NCBI GenBank assembly: GCA_002355455.1
Contig: AP017375.1
Coordinates: forward strand, 2,170,001-2,234,000
DNA length: 64,000 bases
Origin: Stanieria sp. NIES-3757
GTDB lineage: Bacteria; Cyanobacteriota; Cyanobacteriia; Cyanobacteriales; Xenococcaceae
Direction: 5' to 3'
Shown here: positions 41,017-50,336 of the stretch, piece by piece
Layout: each line of letters opens with the position of its first letter
Position numbering within the stretch: position 1 is the stretch's first letter
Position numbers and translations under genes: made by a program
The notes under the pieces: generated by a model
Database searches by the model: none
What the model was told of the DNA's origin: nothing
The model's input: the letters and a program-made list of their open reading frames with translations, nothing else

Positions 41017-41964
41017 TTATTTTTGCTGCAAAAATTTACTTATTTTTTGCCTAATTTCAAAAGTACCCAAAACAATTACCGCTATTAAGAAAGGAAATAA
41101 AAAATAAATTCCTCGATAAGCGAGTAAAGAACCCAAAACATCTGGAGTAGAAATTGATTCTGGCAATAAATATAAAATTACAGTTTCAAATATTCCTAAC
41201 CCTCCAGGTACATGACTGATAATTGCTGCAGTAATTGCTAGTAAATAAATGCCGAAAAAAGCTAAATACGATAATGAGTTGTGACTTGGCATAATCACAT
41301 AAAGCACCGCTGTTGCTAATGCCCAGTCTAAAGCCGATATCAAGATTTGTGCTAAAGAAATGGGAAGCGAAGGAAAACTCAGAATTTGTTTATGAAAATT
41401 TAAAGTTTTTTTATGCCAACAGAAATAAAGATAAACTCCTACTACTACTAGAAAAAATATGCCTAAAGGTCGTACAGTTAAAAAATGAAAGTGGAGGAAT
41501 CTAGGCACAGGAAGTGGTTCAAAAATAAAAGTTATTCCACTTACGGCAAATAGCCCTAGCCAAAAACTTAAATTAGCAAATCCAATTACTTGAGCAATTT
41601 TTTTAGTTGGTACTTGCCAACAAGAATAATAACGATAACGAATTCCTCCTCCAATAAATAAAGCAAATCCTGTTGTATTACTAATGGCGTAGCTTAAAAA
41701 AGCAGTCAGCATGATTTTAACAACGGACAAAGAATAGTTAAGATGGCAAAAAGCGATAACTTCATAAAAAGTAATTACTAAATAGCTAATAATAGTTAAA
41801 CTTACGGCTATTAATAAGTTTTTTCTGCTAATTGTTAATAAACTTTTAAGAATTTCTTGAGGTGGATGATGTTGTAATTCTTGATGTAAAATCCACCAAG
41901 AAAGCACCAGCAAAATCACACTAAAACTAACTAAAATAAACTTGTACCAACGATTGTGTTTCAT
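41017..41964 (-). CDS. Lysylphosphatidylglycerol synthase TM-region family protein (UPF0104)
   Basis: This 315-residue integral membrane protein with about eight helices belongs to the UPF0104/LPG_synthase_TM family (MprF flippase domain, YbhN relatives). Seen: SYLVITFYEVIAFCHLNY near 60, FLSYAISNTTGFALFIGGGIRYRYYS near 90-115 (given as landmark GFALFIGGGIRYRYY), and the family signature SHVPGGLGIFETVIL near 250-265. No synthase domain follows, so it cannot by itself make lysyl-phosphatidylglycerol; a lipid-flipping or related role is inferred from the family only. It is convergent with corA. Confidence 0.85.
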   Translation of the reverse strand: MKHNRWYKFILVSFSVILLVLSWWILHQELQHHPPQEILKSLLTISRKNLLIAVSLTIISYLVITFYEVIAFCHLNYSLSVVKIMLTAFLSYAISNTTGFALFIGGGIRYRYYSCWQVPTKKIAQVIGFANLSFWLGLFAVSGITFIFEPLPVPRFLHFHFLTVRPLGIFFLVVVGVYLYFCWHKKTLNFHKQILSFPSLPISLAQILISALDWALATAVLYVIMPSHNSLSYLAFFGIYLLAITAAIISHVPGGLGIFETVILYLLPESISTPDVLGSLLAYRGIYFLFPFLIAVIVLGTFEIRQKISKFLQQK

Positions 41965-42240
41965 GCTATTAATCTTGGCTGCAACACTAATACTTAATTT
42001 CAGTCTTGCTTGTTAATAATTATTGCCCTTATCGCTAATCGCTTAGATTGAGCTTAAAGTTTGAGCATTTCATCAGTTTATCAGTTGTTACCGTGTCTGG
42101 CTTATTACTATAAGTAACTATGCAGAATTGATTACACTTTGTGGCATTAGTCAAGGAAATGGGAAAAGGATTTCCTTTAACCCTCAACCTTGCTTTGAAT
42201 TTTCAACAATTATTTTTTGATTAGGAAAAATATTCAACCA

Positions 42241-43311
42241 ATGATTCGACTCTTTAACAAATCAAACTTCTGGTTAAATTGGGGTTTAGTGTTTCCCCTA
42301 ATTATTCTTAATTTAGCTTTATTAATTTTTTGTTTTTATTATTTACAACCAGCTTTAACAATTATAATTACTGCTGCTTTACTTGCTTTTTTATTAAATT
42401 ATCCAGTTCGAATTGTAAATTCAATTATTCCTCGACGTAGCTATGCAGTAGCAATTGTATTTATTTTAGCTATAACAATTTTTGTGACTTTAGCAATCAC
42501 TTTATTTCCTTTAATAATTCAACAACTAGAAGAATTCACTAAACGTCTTCCTGCTTGGATTGATTCTGGTAGTATTCAATTACAGCTTTTTCAAGAATGG
42601 GCAATTGCTAAAAATCTGCCAATTAATGTTAGTACAGTTGCCAATCGATTAGAAGAACATTTAGCTAATGAACTGCAATTATTACCTAATCAATTTCTTA
42701 ATTTTGCCCTAGAAGCATTTGACAGTACAATTGAAATTTTAATTGTCGTTGTTTTAACTTTTTATCTGCTATTATATGGCGATCGCTTTTGGAATGATTT
42801 ATTTCAAGGACTACCTCTAGAAATAAGTCAAGTAATTAAACTTGCCTTGCACCAAAGTTTTCGTAATTATTTTCTCGGACAATTCGCGATCGCAGTTTTG
42901 ATGGGATTGACTTTAACTACTACTTTTTTACTGCTCAAAGTTCCCTTTGGATTATTATTTGGTTTAAGTATAGGAGTTTTAGTTTTAATTCCTTTTGGAG
43001 ATATTTTAGGAATTATTAGTGTCAGTGTTTTAATTGCTTTAAAAAGTGTTTGGCTAGGAGGAGAAGTTTTAATTATAGCTGCAATTATCGATCAAGGAAT
43101 AGATAATATTCTCGCTCCTAGAATTTTTGGTACTTTAGTTGGTTTAAATCCAGTTTGGATTATTATTTCCCTACTTTTAGGAGCAAAAATTGGTGGACTA
43201 TTAGGATTAGTTATTGCAGTACCAATCGCAGGAACAATTAATCTTAGTTTTGATTACTTTAAAAAACAATCAATAGATTTGAATCATGGATTAAATTACT
43301 TGAAAAAATAA
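42241..43311 (+). CDS. AI-2E family (PerM/UPF0118) membrane transporter
   Basis: This is a 356-residue protein from ATG 42241. A TTG at 42217 would add eight residues, but it lies within the putative ribosome-binding region. Seen: two helices near the N-terminus (WGLVFPLIILNLALLIF, then LTIIITAALLAFLLNYPVR), an extracytoplasmic stretch with LEEFTKRLPAWIDSG, helices near 165-190 (TIEILIVVVLTFYLLLYG), the family core GQFAIAVLMGLTLTTTF, and the C-terminal IDQGIDNILAPRIFG and GLVIAVPIAGTI. The AI-2E name comes from E. coli TqsA; substrates vary, including Na+ or small molecules. Confidence 0.88.
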   Translation: MIRLFNKSNFWLNWGLVFPLIILNLALLIFCFYYLQPALTIIITAALLAFLLNYPVRIVNSIIPRRSYAVAIVFILAITIFVTLAITLFPLIIQQLEEFTKRLPAWIDSGSIQLQLFQEWAIAKNLPINVSTVANRLEEHLANELQLLPNQFLNFALEAFDSTIEILIVVVLTFYLLLYGDRFWNDLFQGLPLEISQVIKLALHQSFRNYFLGQFAIAVLMGLTLTTTFLLLKVPFGLLFGLSIGVLVLIPFGDILGIISVSVLIALKSVWLGGEVLIIAAIIDQGIDNILAPRIFGTLVGLNPVWIIISLLLGAKIGGLLGLVIAVPIAGTINLSFDYFKKQSIDLNHGLNYLKK

Positions 43312-43374
43312 TGTTCAGATTTTTTGCTCTCAATTAAATTGAGCCTTTCAACAGAAGGAATCCAACTAACAGCT

Positions 43375-44049
43375 TTAATAAGCACCTTTACGAGCTAATA
43401 CAACAGCTATAGTTTGTAGAATTAGATAAAGATCGTATAAACAAGACCATTGTTGCTGATATTTTAAATCCATGCTGACAATTTGCTCAAAGTCAGTGAT
43501 ACGAGAACGTCCTCTTACTTGCCATTCTCCAGTAATTCCAGGTTTAACTTGAAGACGTTGGCAATGAGATGCTTGATATTGAGTAACTTCATCAGGAGTA
43601 GGAGGACGAGTTCCAACTAAACTCATTTCTCCTTTAAGTACATTCCAAAATTGAGGAAATTCATCTAAACTAGTCCGACGTAACCAACGACCTACACGGG
43701 TAATACGAGGATCGTTTTCATTTTTAAAAATATGCCCTTTAGCCTGATTAAAAACTAAATGTTTTTGTTGCTCGGCATTAACAATCATCGAGCGAAATTT
43801 CCAAATCCGAAACGGTTGACCATATAAACCACAACGAATTTGACTATAAAAAACAGGACCAGAATCTTCTAATTTAATCGCGATCGCAATAGGAATAGCA
43901 ATAAGAATAGTAAAGATTAAACCTAACAAAGCTCCGATAATATCAAGCAATCTTTTAGTTTTACTAATTACAGAAGGATGAATTTGTAAATTTTTATTTG
44001 ATGTTTGATTTTTATACCAAATAATTGCTGAATTATCCCAAAAATTCAT
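43375..44049 (-). CDS. Sugar transferase, polyisoprenyl-phosphate hexose-1-phosphate transferase family
   Basis: This 224-residue protein probably starts assembly of a cell-surface polysaccharide by moving a sugar-1-phosphate from a UDP-sugar to undecaprenyl phosphate. Seen: a membrane segment LLDIIGALLGLIFTILIAIP at ~33-52, the catalytic block DSGPVFYSQIRCGLYGQPF near 62-80, WKFRSMIVNAE near 83, GRWLRRTSLDEFPQFWNVLKG near 116, and the signature EMSLVGTRPPTPDEV near 138. It is the short form that lacks the N-terminal four-helix domain of WcaJ/WbaP. It is alone; no glycosyltransferase cluster is beside it. Confidence 0.9.
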   Translation of the reverse strand: MNFWDNSAIIWYKNQTSNKNLQIHPSVISKTKRLLDIIGALLGLIFTILIAIPIAIAIKLEDSGPVFYSQIRCGLYGQPFRIWKFRSMIVNAEQQKHLVFNQAKGHIFKNENDPRITRVGRWLRRTSLDEFPQFWNVLKGEMSLVGTRPPTPDEVTQYQASHCQRLQVKPGITGEWQVRGRSRITDFEQIVSMDLKYQQQWSCLYDLYLILQTIAVVLARKGAY

Positions 44050-44445
44050 ACTTGTTGATTTGATTAAAGTAATTAATTAAATAATCTTGTTTAATCAGTA
44101 ATTTTACGCATGATTGGGCAACAAATGGTCTATTGCTAGAGTTAGTTCATTAAAACTTTAAAATCAAGTGCTTGTTTTTAAAGTTTTTGTATCTTAAATA
44201 TTAAAAATATTATTCAACGCTTTTGAATTGTTGCGATTCTGATCGTTAACATTTTAATTTAATCTAATTTATTTTTATCTAGAGCTATTTTCAATGAGCC
44301 ACTGTCGCTACGAGATCAATACCAAGGCAATTCAATCAAGGCAGGTTATAGTTGAAATACCTCTAACTAGGTTTTTTTTCTTTATTTTCAAGACATAAAA
44401 CATCTGTGATTGTTAGATTTGTATCCTGACAGAATTCTGCTGCTT
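44050..44445. other. Divergent intergenic region
   Basis: About 396 bp between the divergent sugar transferase and Crp-type genes; no repeat or small gene was recognised. A TTAACATTTTAATTTAATC stretch at about 44246 is AT-rich promoter-like DNA. Confidence 0.4.
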
Positions 44446-45174
44446 ATGGAAAACCAATACAAATACATCGAAGATCAACCAAAATACCTAGAACATCATG
44501 CCGAACTTGGAGAACTAATTGAATCAGTACCTTTTTTCGCTGGGTTACCAGAAGATAGTCTCCAAAAAATCAGCACTCATTTTGTTACTCTCAGTCATCC
44601 TCCCAATCAAATCATACTGTTAGAAAACGACTGGGGCGGGTCAGTTTATTTTATTTTGGAAGGTTGGGTCAAAATTCGGACTTATAATTTAGATGGCAAA
44701 GAAGTAACTCTTAATATTATTGGTCAGGGTGAAATCTTTGGCGAAATGGCAGCATTAGATAAAATGCCCCGTTCGACAGATGCTATTACCCTCACACCGA
44801 CAATTATTGGTAGAATTCCCTCTCAAAAATTTGTAGATTTAATCACTACTGAACCTTTAGCAGGAGTCCGTTTAGCTCAATTGATGGCCAAACGCTTGCG
44901 TCAAGTTAACCGAAGACTACAATTACGGGAAGCCAACAGTACTTCAAGAGTAGCAGATGCAATTTTATTCCTCGTCGAAGGCCAAGGAAAAATAGGAGAA
45001 ACAGGAACAGCAATTCCTAATTTACCTCATCGAGAAATTAGTAGTCTGAGTGGATTAGCCAGAGAAACTGTAACCCGAGTCCTCACCAAATTAGAAAAAA
45101 GAGGAATCATTAAAAGAGATGCAGATTTATTAACAATTCCCGATTTACCAGCCTTAGAGAATATGATTCTTTAG
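44446..45174 (+). CDS. Crp/Fnr family transcriptional regulator
   Basis: This is a 242-residue regulator from ATG 44446; a TTG at 44410 would add twelve residues but is not well supported. Residues ~20-140 form the cyclic-nucleotide-binding fold (SVPFFAGLPEDSLQKI, NQIILLENDWGGSVYFILEG, GEIFGEMAALDKMPRSTDA). Residues ~170-240 form the winged helix (LPHREISSLSGLARETVTRV, LEKRGIIKRD). It differs from NtcA in the recognition helix, so a distinct regulator is implied. GEMAALDKMPRSTDA is close to the cAMP-binding GE(MA)-x8-RSA/T-type pocket, so a cyclic-nucleotide ligand is plausible. DUF2232 follows in the same direction, 47 bp on. Confidence 0.88.
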   Translation: MENQYKYIEDQPKYLEHHAELGELIESVPFFAGLPEDSLQKISTHFVTLSHPPNQIILLENDWGGSVYFILEGWVKIRTYNLDGKEVTLNIIGQGEIFGEMAALDKMPRSTDAITLTPTIIGRIPSQKFVDLITTEPLAGVRLAQLMAKRLRQVNRRLQLREANSTSRVADAILFLVEGQGKIGETGTAIPNLPHREISSLSGLARETVTRVLTKLEKRGIIKRDADLLTIPDLPALENMIL

Positions 45175-45221
45175 ATAATTTAGACTAAATCCATATTATT
45201 AAGTATGATAGTCATCGGCTT

Positions 45222-45992
45222 ATGTCTAATGAAAACCAAGAAAACCAATTACCTGCATCTACTTCAGATTCTTGGATAGAAGATACTAATTGGGTTGATG
45301 GTGATGAGCAAGAGAACGTCTTAGGACAATCATCAGTCGTAAGTCATCAATTAAAAAAACCAATCAAAAATACGACTAACACCGTGATTGTAGTTGAAAC
45401 AGCTTTTTTAGCTAGTACCGCTAGTTTAATCTGGCTAATCAACTATTATTTTCCTCTTGGTCCTTTATTAAAAATCTTCTTTCCCATCCCTATTGCTTTG
45501 ATCTGTTTGCGTCGAGGACTCCGCGCTTCGTGGATGGCTGCTTTAGTATCTGGACTGCTTTTATCAGTATTGATGGGTCCTACTCGCAGTATTGTCTTTC
45601 TCATGCCTTATGGTTTGATGGGAGTACAATTGGGAGTTTGTTGGCTGAGAAGAGCAAGTTGGTCGATTTCGATTTTGATTGGCTCTTTGATCGGTACTTT
45701 TGGTTTATTTTTCCGTTTTTGGCTGTTTTCAGTTTTATTAGGTGAAGATCTTTGGATTTATGTTATTACTCAGATTACTGAATTAACCGATTGGATTTTT
45801 CTCAAGCTTGGTTTGCTCGCACAACCAAGTTTTGTGATGATTCAAATTTTAGCGATCGCAATGATCTTAATCAATAATTTAGTTTATTTGTTCGCTGTTC
45901 ATCTAGTAGCTTTGATTCTTTTAGACCGTCTCGGTAATCCTATTTCGCGTCCTCCTCAATGGGTACAAGTTATTTTGGATTACGAAGATTAA
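45222..45992 (+). CDS. DUF2232 family membrane protein
   Basis: This 256-residue protein has a ~55-residue polar N-terminus followed by six to seven membrane helices (VIVVETAFLASTASLIWL, PIALICLRRGLRASWMAAL, MGVQLGVCWLRRASWSISI and others). The arrangement PIPIALICLRRGLRASW with the downstream helices matches the DUF2232/YybS-like family, thought to be related to ECF-transporter S components; a substrate-binding role in vitamin uptake is only a hypothesis. It lies 47 bp after the Crp-type gene and only 6 bp before the CobT-like gene, so the two latter genes are probably one transcript. Confidence 0.8.
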   Translation: MSNENQENQLPASTSDSWIEDTNWVDGDEQENVLGQSSVVSHQLKKPIKNTTNTVIVVETAFLASTASLIWLINYYFPLGPLLKIFFPIPIALICLRRGLRASWMAALVSGLLLSVLMGPTRSIVFLMPYGLMGVQLGVCWLRRASWSISILIGSLIGTFGLFFRFWLFSVLLGEDLWIYVITQITELTDWIFLKLGLLAQPSFVMIQILAIAMILINNLVYLFAVHLVALILLDRLGNPISRPPQWVQVILDYED

Positions 45993-45998
45993 TAATCA

Positions 45999-47120
45999 AT
46001 GATATATCTTTACACTCAATTACAGCAGGGACAAAGGTGGCTTAGAAGATATCAAGGAAAAACTCCTACTTTTGCTTGTATTTTAGGATTTACCGCCACT
46101 GGCTTGATTCCTGACATTTCTGCTGCGGGAATCACTCCTCAAGCCAGAGAATATACAGCGATCGCAGATGCTGAGTTTTTATCCTTAGGAGTACAACCAA
46201 AGCCTCGTCAATCTCTTCCTCTGCTCACGGCTGGTAGTTCACCCGTATTTATTTCTCGGGCTGTAATTGAATCTTTTGATTTACCTTACTTTTTATTTAA
46301 TGCTGGCTTGCTTCATCCTTTAACTGTAGACCATATTGACCTCGAAGGAAAAGCTGCCAATTGTCTTACTTCTGGTAAAGCCATGGGGATTGAAACAGTA
46401 AAGCATTTATTTCAAAAGGGTTTAGAGTGGGGCAAAAAATTAGCCCAACAAACCGATTATTTAATTATTGGTGAATGTGTAGTTGGAGGAACTACTACGG
46501 CACTTGCCATACTAACTGGTTTAGGAATAGATGCGGTTGGTAAGGTAAATAGTAGTCATGTTCATTGCAATCATGCTCAAAAATGGTCAATTGTAGAGGC
46601 AGGACTAAAACAGGGAGGATTTTTACCTTCCACTCAAAATCTCATCATTAATCCCTTAAACTTAGTAGCTGCGGTGGGAGATCCCATGCAAGTTGTAGCT
46701 GCTGGAATGACTATTGCTGCTAGTCAGATTACTGGTGTCATGTTAGCTGGTGGTACTCAAATGCTAGCAGTATATGCTCTAGCAAAAGCAATTAGCCATT
46801 ATTTTGACTTAGAAATCACACTAGAACAAATTGTAGTTGGTACAACTCGTTGGGTAGTAGAAGATTCAACAGGAGATACAGTAGGGTTAGCTCGAATAAT
46901 TGATGGAGTCCCACTCTTAGCGACTGGGTTAAATTTTACTACTTCCCGTTATCCCAGTTTTCGCCTTTATGAACAAGGATACGTAAAAGAAGGGGTTGGT
47001 GCAGGAGGTTGTGCTATTTCTGCTCACCTCAAACAAGGTTGGACTCCAACTCAATTACTAACCGCCATAGAAACTCTATTTACCAGTTATCAAAATTTAG
47101 GATTGAATTCTGTAAGTTAG
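45999..47120 (+). CDS. CobT-like nicotinate mononucleotide-dependent phosphoribosyltransferase (TIGR00303)
   Basis: This 373-residue member of the archaeal/cyanobacterial branch of the CobT superfamily may act in cobamide lower-ligand activation (transfer of phosphoribose from nicotinate mononucleotide). Seen: FACILGFTATGLIPDISAAG near 26-45, PLLTAGSSPVFISRA near 74, FNAGLLHPLTVDHIDL near 100, LIIGECVVGGTTTALAILTG near 155, VGDPMQVVAAGMTIAASQ near 228, MLAGGTQMLAVYALAKA near 250, and GGCAISAHLKQGWTP near the end. The preceding DUF2232 gene is 6 bp upstream. The 3' end overlaps 24 bp with the convergent gene at 47097. Confidence 0.87.
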   Translation: MIYLYTQLQQGQRWLRRYQGKTPTFACILGFTATGLIPDISAAGITPQAREYTAIADAEFLSLGVQPKPRQSLPLLTAGSSPVFISRAVIESFDLPYFLFNAGLLHPLTVDHIDLEGKAANCLTSGKAMGIETVKHLFQKGLEWGKKLAQQTDYLIIGECVVGGTTTALAILTGLGIDAVGKVNSSHVHCNHAQKWSIVEAGLKQGGFLPSTQNLIINPLNLVAAVGDPMQVVAAGMTIAASQITGVMLAGGTQMLAVYALAKAISHYFDLEITLEQIVVGTTRWVVEDSTGDTVGLARIIDGVPLLATGLNFTTSRYPSFRLYEQGYVKEGVGAGGCAISAHLKQGWTPTQLLTAIETLFTSYQNLGLNSVS

Positions 47121-47480
47121 CAATTGTTCTTCTAAAGCAGCGATACGGTTATAGGCTGCGGTTAGCTGTGCTGTTAGTCGACGAATTTGAATATCTGGCG
47201 ATAATTCCTGTTCTTTAGTAGCAGTAGTACTAGTTTGGCTGCGATCATCATCCATTAAAATATCTTTGTGAGCCAAATTATAATCTCCTGCTTCATAATA
47301 AGAACGAGTAGATTTATTCCCTAGTTGAGAAACAGCAGACAAAGAATAAGCAATTGGTTCAGAAGGTTTTTGTTTAGCTGCCATTAATGCGTTGACTTGA
47401 GAACTAATTCGTTCGACCATTTGGTGAAGTTGGTCAATTTTTTGATTAAGTTCTGTGATTTGTAATTGTAGAGTGTCCAT
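47097..47480 (-). CDS. Coiled-coil hypothetical protein
   Basis: This is a 127-residue protein. The N-terminal third has a clear heptad coiled coil (TELNQKIDQLHQMVERISSQ). The middle is Ser/Thr-rich and polar (ATKEQELSPDIQIRRLTAQL begins the second helix). The C-terminus ends with an amphipathic helix (AALEEQLLTYRIQS). I recognise no family. Its stop overlaps the CobT-like gene by 24 bp tail to tail. Evidence for coding: normal protein-like heptads, an ATG start and no alternative gene in the space. Confidence is moderate. Confidence 0.6.
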   Translation of the reverse strand: MDTLQLQITELNQKIDQLHQMVERISSQVNALMAAKQKPSEPIAYSLSAVSQLGNKSTRSYYEAGDYNLAHKDILMDDDRSQTSTTATKEQELSPDIQIRRLTAQLTAAYNRIAALEEQLLTYRIQS

Positions 47481-47747
47481 AAATTTATGAAGTTGATTGA
47501 CTGATCTTTTCTCATGCTAAAAGCAACCTCAAAGAAATGTGTAACTATTCCCGATTCATTTAATATTTGTTTGCTTAACTTTAGTTGCAAAAATATCCTC
47601 TTTCTTGGCAGTAATTAGTTTAAATAATCTAAATTGAAAAATTAATTTGGGTAGATGAATTCAGCTATTGTGAGATAAGCTCCAATAAAAGCCAAAAAAT
47701 GTCCAATTATCCTTATTTTTTTAATATATTTTCTATAAAATAAAATT

Positions 47748-48899
47748 ATGCTCGACCGTCGTTCTTTCTTGATTAGTGCAGCAACTTTAACTCTAGGGCA
47801 ATTAGTTTCTGGTTGTACTCAGAATGCTGGAGACTTAAAAGTATTGTTACTACAAGGTTCAATTCCACCTCAACTAACCAACGATTTTCGTAAAAATATA
47901 AATTTAGAAAAAAAAATTAATTTTCAACCAGAAGTACAAATCAAAAAAATTTATAATTGGTTAGAAAATTGGCAAAATCAAGGTAAAAACACTCAAAACT
48001 TATTTAGTTGGTTTGCTAAAGAAAATGACTTAAGCAAAACCCCATCTTTGGTTACGTTAGGAGACTCTTGGTTAGCAAAAGCAATTCAAGAAAAATTAAT
48101 TCAACCTCTGGATTCAACTCAGTTATCTGCTTGGAAAAGTTTAGATTCAAGATGGCAAAATTTAGTTAAACGCGATCGCAGTGGACAATTAGCCGAAAAT
48201 GGTGAGGTGTGGGGTGCGCCTTATCGTTGGGGTAATACGATCATTGTTTATCGTCGGGATAAGTTTCAAAATCTGGATTGGCAACCAAAAGATTGGAAAG
48301 ATTTGTGGCATGAAGATTTACGCGATCGCATTTCGATTGTCGATCAACCTAGAGAGGTGATTGGTTTAACTTTAAAAAAACTTGGTTATTCTTACAACAC
48401 TACTGACTTAACCACAATTCCTAATTTGTCATCGGAATTAGCATCATTGCATCAACAGATTAAATTTTATAGTTCTGATCATTATCTTGAACCTTTAATT
48501 ATTGGTGATACTTGGTTGGCTGTTGGTTGGTCTACGGATATTTTACCTTTAAGTAAACGTTACTCTAATCTCGGTTTTGTTGTGCCACAATCGGGTACAT
48601 CTCTATGGGCAGATTTATGGGTACAACCACGATTACCTGAGAGTAATTTGGGGGAATTATCTCAATGGATCAGTTTTTGTTGGCAACCCTTAGCAGCCAA
48701 TCAAATTTCTTTATTTACTAATGCAATCTCACCAATTACCAATACTATGAAGCCTACAGAATTACCCCAAGATTTACAAAAAAATTCTTTCTTGCAAGCT
48801 TCTCTGAAAAGTTTTGCTCGTAGTGAATTTCTTGCTCCTCTATCTTCGGAAACAAATCAACAATATCAAGAACTTTGGCAAAAAATTCGTCAAGCTTAA
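47748..48899 (+). CDS. Extracellular solute-binding lipoprotein, PotD/spermidine-like
   Basis: This 383-residue protein has a twin-Arg-like lipoprotein leader: RRSFLISAATLTLGQLVSGC, with lipobox LVSGC and Cys at about 22. The body resembles bacterial type-1 extracellular binding proteins (SBP_bac family, PotD/Fbp-like): TPSLVTLGDSWLAKAIQEKL near 102, GQLAENGEVWGAPYRWGNTI near 145, LWHEDLRDRISIVDQPREVI near 188 and WLAVGWSTDIL near 258. It binds a small solute, but polyamine, iron or other cannot be told. Unlike normal uptake systems there are no permease or ATPase genes nearby. A second binding protein follows 33 bp later. Confidence 0.82.
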   Translation: MLDRRSFLISAATLTLGQLVSGCTQNAGDLKVLLLQGSIPPQLTNDFRKNINLEKKINFQPEVQIKKIYNWLENWQNQGKNTQNLFSWFAKENDLSKTPSLVTLGDSWLAKAIQEKLIQPLDSTQLSAWKSLDSRWQNLVKRDRSGQLAENGEVWGAPYRWGNTIIVYRRDKFQNLDWQPKDWKDLWHEDLRDRISIVDQPREVIGLTLKKLGYSYNTTDLTTIPNLSSELASLHQQIKFYSSDHYLEPLIIGDTWLAVGWSTDILPLSKRYSNLGFVVPQSGTSLWADLWVQPRLPESNLGELSQWISFCWQPLAANQISLFTNAISPITNTMKPTELPQDLQKNSFLQASLKSFARSEFLAPLSSETNQQYQELWQKIRQA

Positions 48900-48932
48900 T
48901 TATTTAACAATTAATTGGGTGAAGAGGACAAG

Positions 48933-50336
48933 ATGTCACAGAAAAATGAAACAGGAATTTTATTATTATCTTTATTAATTACGATTGGTTTAATTGGAGG
49001 TGGATGGTGGTGGTTTCAAAAAAATAAACCTTTCCAATTTAATTCTGCTAACAATCAATCTCGCTCTAACAATACTCCAAGCAGTTCAAGTGATAATTTA
49101 TTAAGTCAGGGCAATCAGGTTTTAATTACTCAAAACGCTACGCCAGAAAAACAAGCGGCAACAGAAGCGATCGCAAATAATAATTATGCCGAAGCAATAT
49201 CTCAGTTAGAAGCATCTCTCAAAAAACAGCGTAACGATCCAGAAGCCTTAATTTATCTCAATAATGCTCGGATTGGTACTCAAAAAGCTTATACTATTGC
49301 TGCTGCTGTCCCGATTGATGCCGAAACCAATGCTGCTCAAGAAATTCTTAGGGGAATTGCTCAAGCCCAAACTGAAATTAATAATCGGGGTGGTATTAAT
49401 GGCGTACTTCTCAGAGTAATTATTGCTAGCGATCGCAATAATGTAGATACGGCTCAACAATTAGCTCAAACTTTGGCACAAAATTCCGAAATTTTAGGAG
49501 TTATCGGTCATTTTTCCAGTGATACAACTGCTTCAGCTAGTCAAGTTTATCAAAAGGCTGGTTTAGTGATGATTTCGCCTACTAGCACCTCTGTAGACCT
49601 TTCTGGCGTAGGTAATTATATTTTTCGGACTGTACCAAGCGATCGTTTTGCAGGTAATGCTTTAGCTCAATATTTACTTCAACAACTCAAGCTACAAAAA
49701 GCTGCGGTTTTTTATAATTCTGCGAGCAGTTATAGTAACTCGCTCAAAAATATTTTTACTACCGATGTTTTTGCTCAAGGCGGAGATGTAGTTGCTGAAT
49801 TTGATTTAGGCAATAGTAGTTTTAATGCTGCTAATGCTATTCGACAAGCACAACAACAAGGAGCGCAAACCCTAGTCTTATTAGCTAATTCTGCCACTCT
49901 AGATCCAGCATTGTTAGTAATTCAGGTTAACAATCGTCAATTGCCTCTACTGGGAGGTGACAGCCTTTACAAACCTCAAACTCTTCAAATTGCAGGGGAT
50001 GAAGCAGTTGATCTTGTCTTAGCTGTACCTTGGCATATTTTAGCTAATCCCAATTCTTCCTTTCCTCAAGCAGCCACTCGCTTGTGGGGTGGAGAAGTAA
50101 ACTGGCGTACTGCTTTAGCTTATGATGCTACCCAATCCTTAATCACTGGACTTGAGCGCAATCCTACTCGTCAGGGACTCCAACAAGCTTTATCCGCAGC
50201 AGATTTTGTGGCTGATGGTGCTTCAGGAAAAATCCGTTTTCTGCCTTCAGGCGATCGCAATCAAGCCGTTCAATTAGTTAAAGTTATTAAGGGAAACCGC
50301 TCTGGTTTTGGTTATGATTTCGTTCCCTTACGCTAA
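48933..50336 (+). CDS. Membrane-anchored LivJ-like binding protein with TPR-like segment
   Basis: This is a 467-residue protein; ATG 48933 follows AAGAGGAC and is preferred over a TTG at 48915. An N-terminal helix (TGILLLSLLITIGLIGGGWW) is probably an uncleaved anchor, followed by a Ser/Asn-rich linker. At about 75-115 lies a TPR-like hairpin (NNNYAEAISQLEASL, DPEALIYLNNARIG). The rest is a type I periplasmic binding domain (Peripla_BP_6): AQEILRGIAQAQTEINNRGG, VRIAS-like LRVIIASDRNN, GVIGHFSSDTTASASQVYQK, YIFRTVPSDRFAGNALAQYL. Amino acid or urea-type ligands are typical. It is likely co-transcribed with the preceding binding protein. Its stop overlaps the convergent SGNH gene by nine bases. 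Confidence 0.86.
   Translation: MSQKNETGILLLSLLITIGLIGGGWWWFQKNKPFQFNSANNQSRSNNTPSSSSDNLLSQGNQVLITQNATPEKQAATEAIANNNYAEAISQLEASLKKQRNDPEALIYLNNARIGTQKAYTIAAAVPIDAETNAAQEILRGIAQAQTEINNRGGINGVLLRVIIASDRNNVDTAQQLAQTLAQNSEILGVIGHFSSDTTASASQVYQKAGLVMISPTSTSVDLSGVGNYIFRTVPSDRFAGNALAQYLLQQLKLQKAAVFYNSASSYSNSLKNIFTTDVFAQGGDVVAEFDLGNSSFNAANAIRQAQQQGAQTLVLLANSATLDPALLVIQVNNRQLPLLGGDSLYKPQTLQIAGDEAVDLVLAVPWHILANPNSSFPQAATRLWGGEVNWRTALAYDATQSLITGLERNPTRQGLQQALSAADFVADGASGKIRFLPSGDRNQAVQLVKVIKGNRSGFGYDFVPLR

Noticed and set aside
44246-44445. Possible NtcA or Crp operator upstream of the Crp-type gene
   Set aside because: I looked for GTA-N8-TAC or TGTGA-N6-TCACA patterns and found nothing close enough to report.
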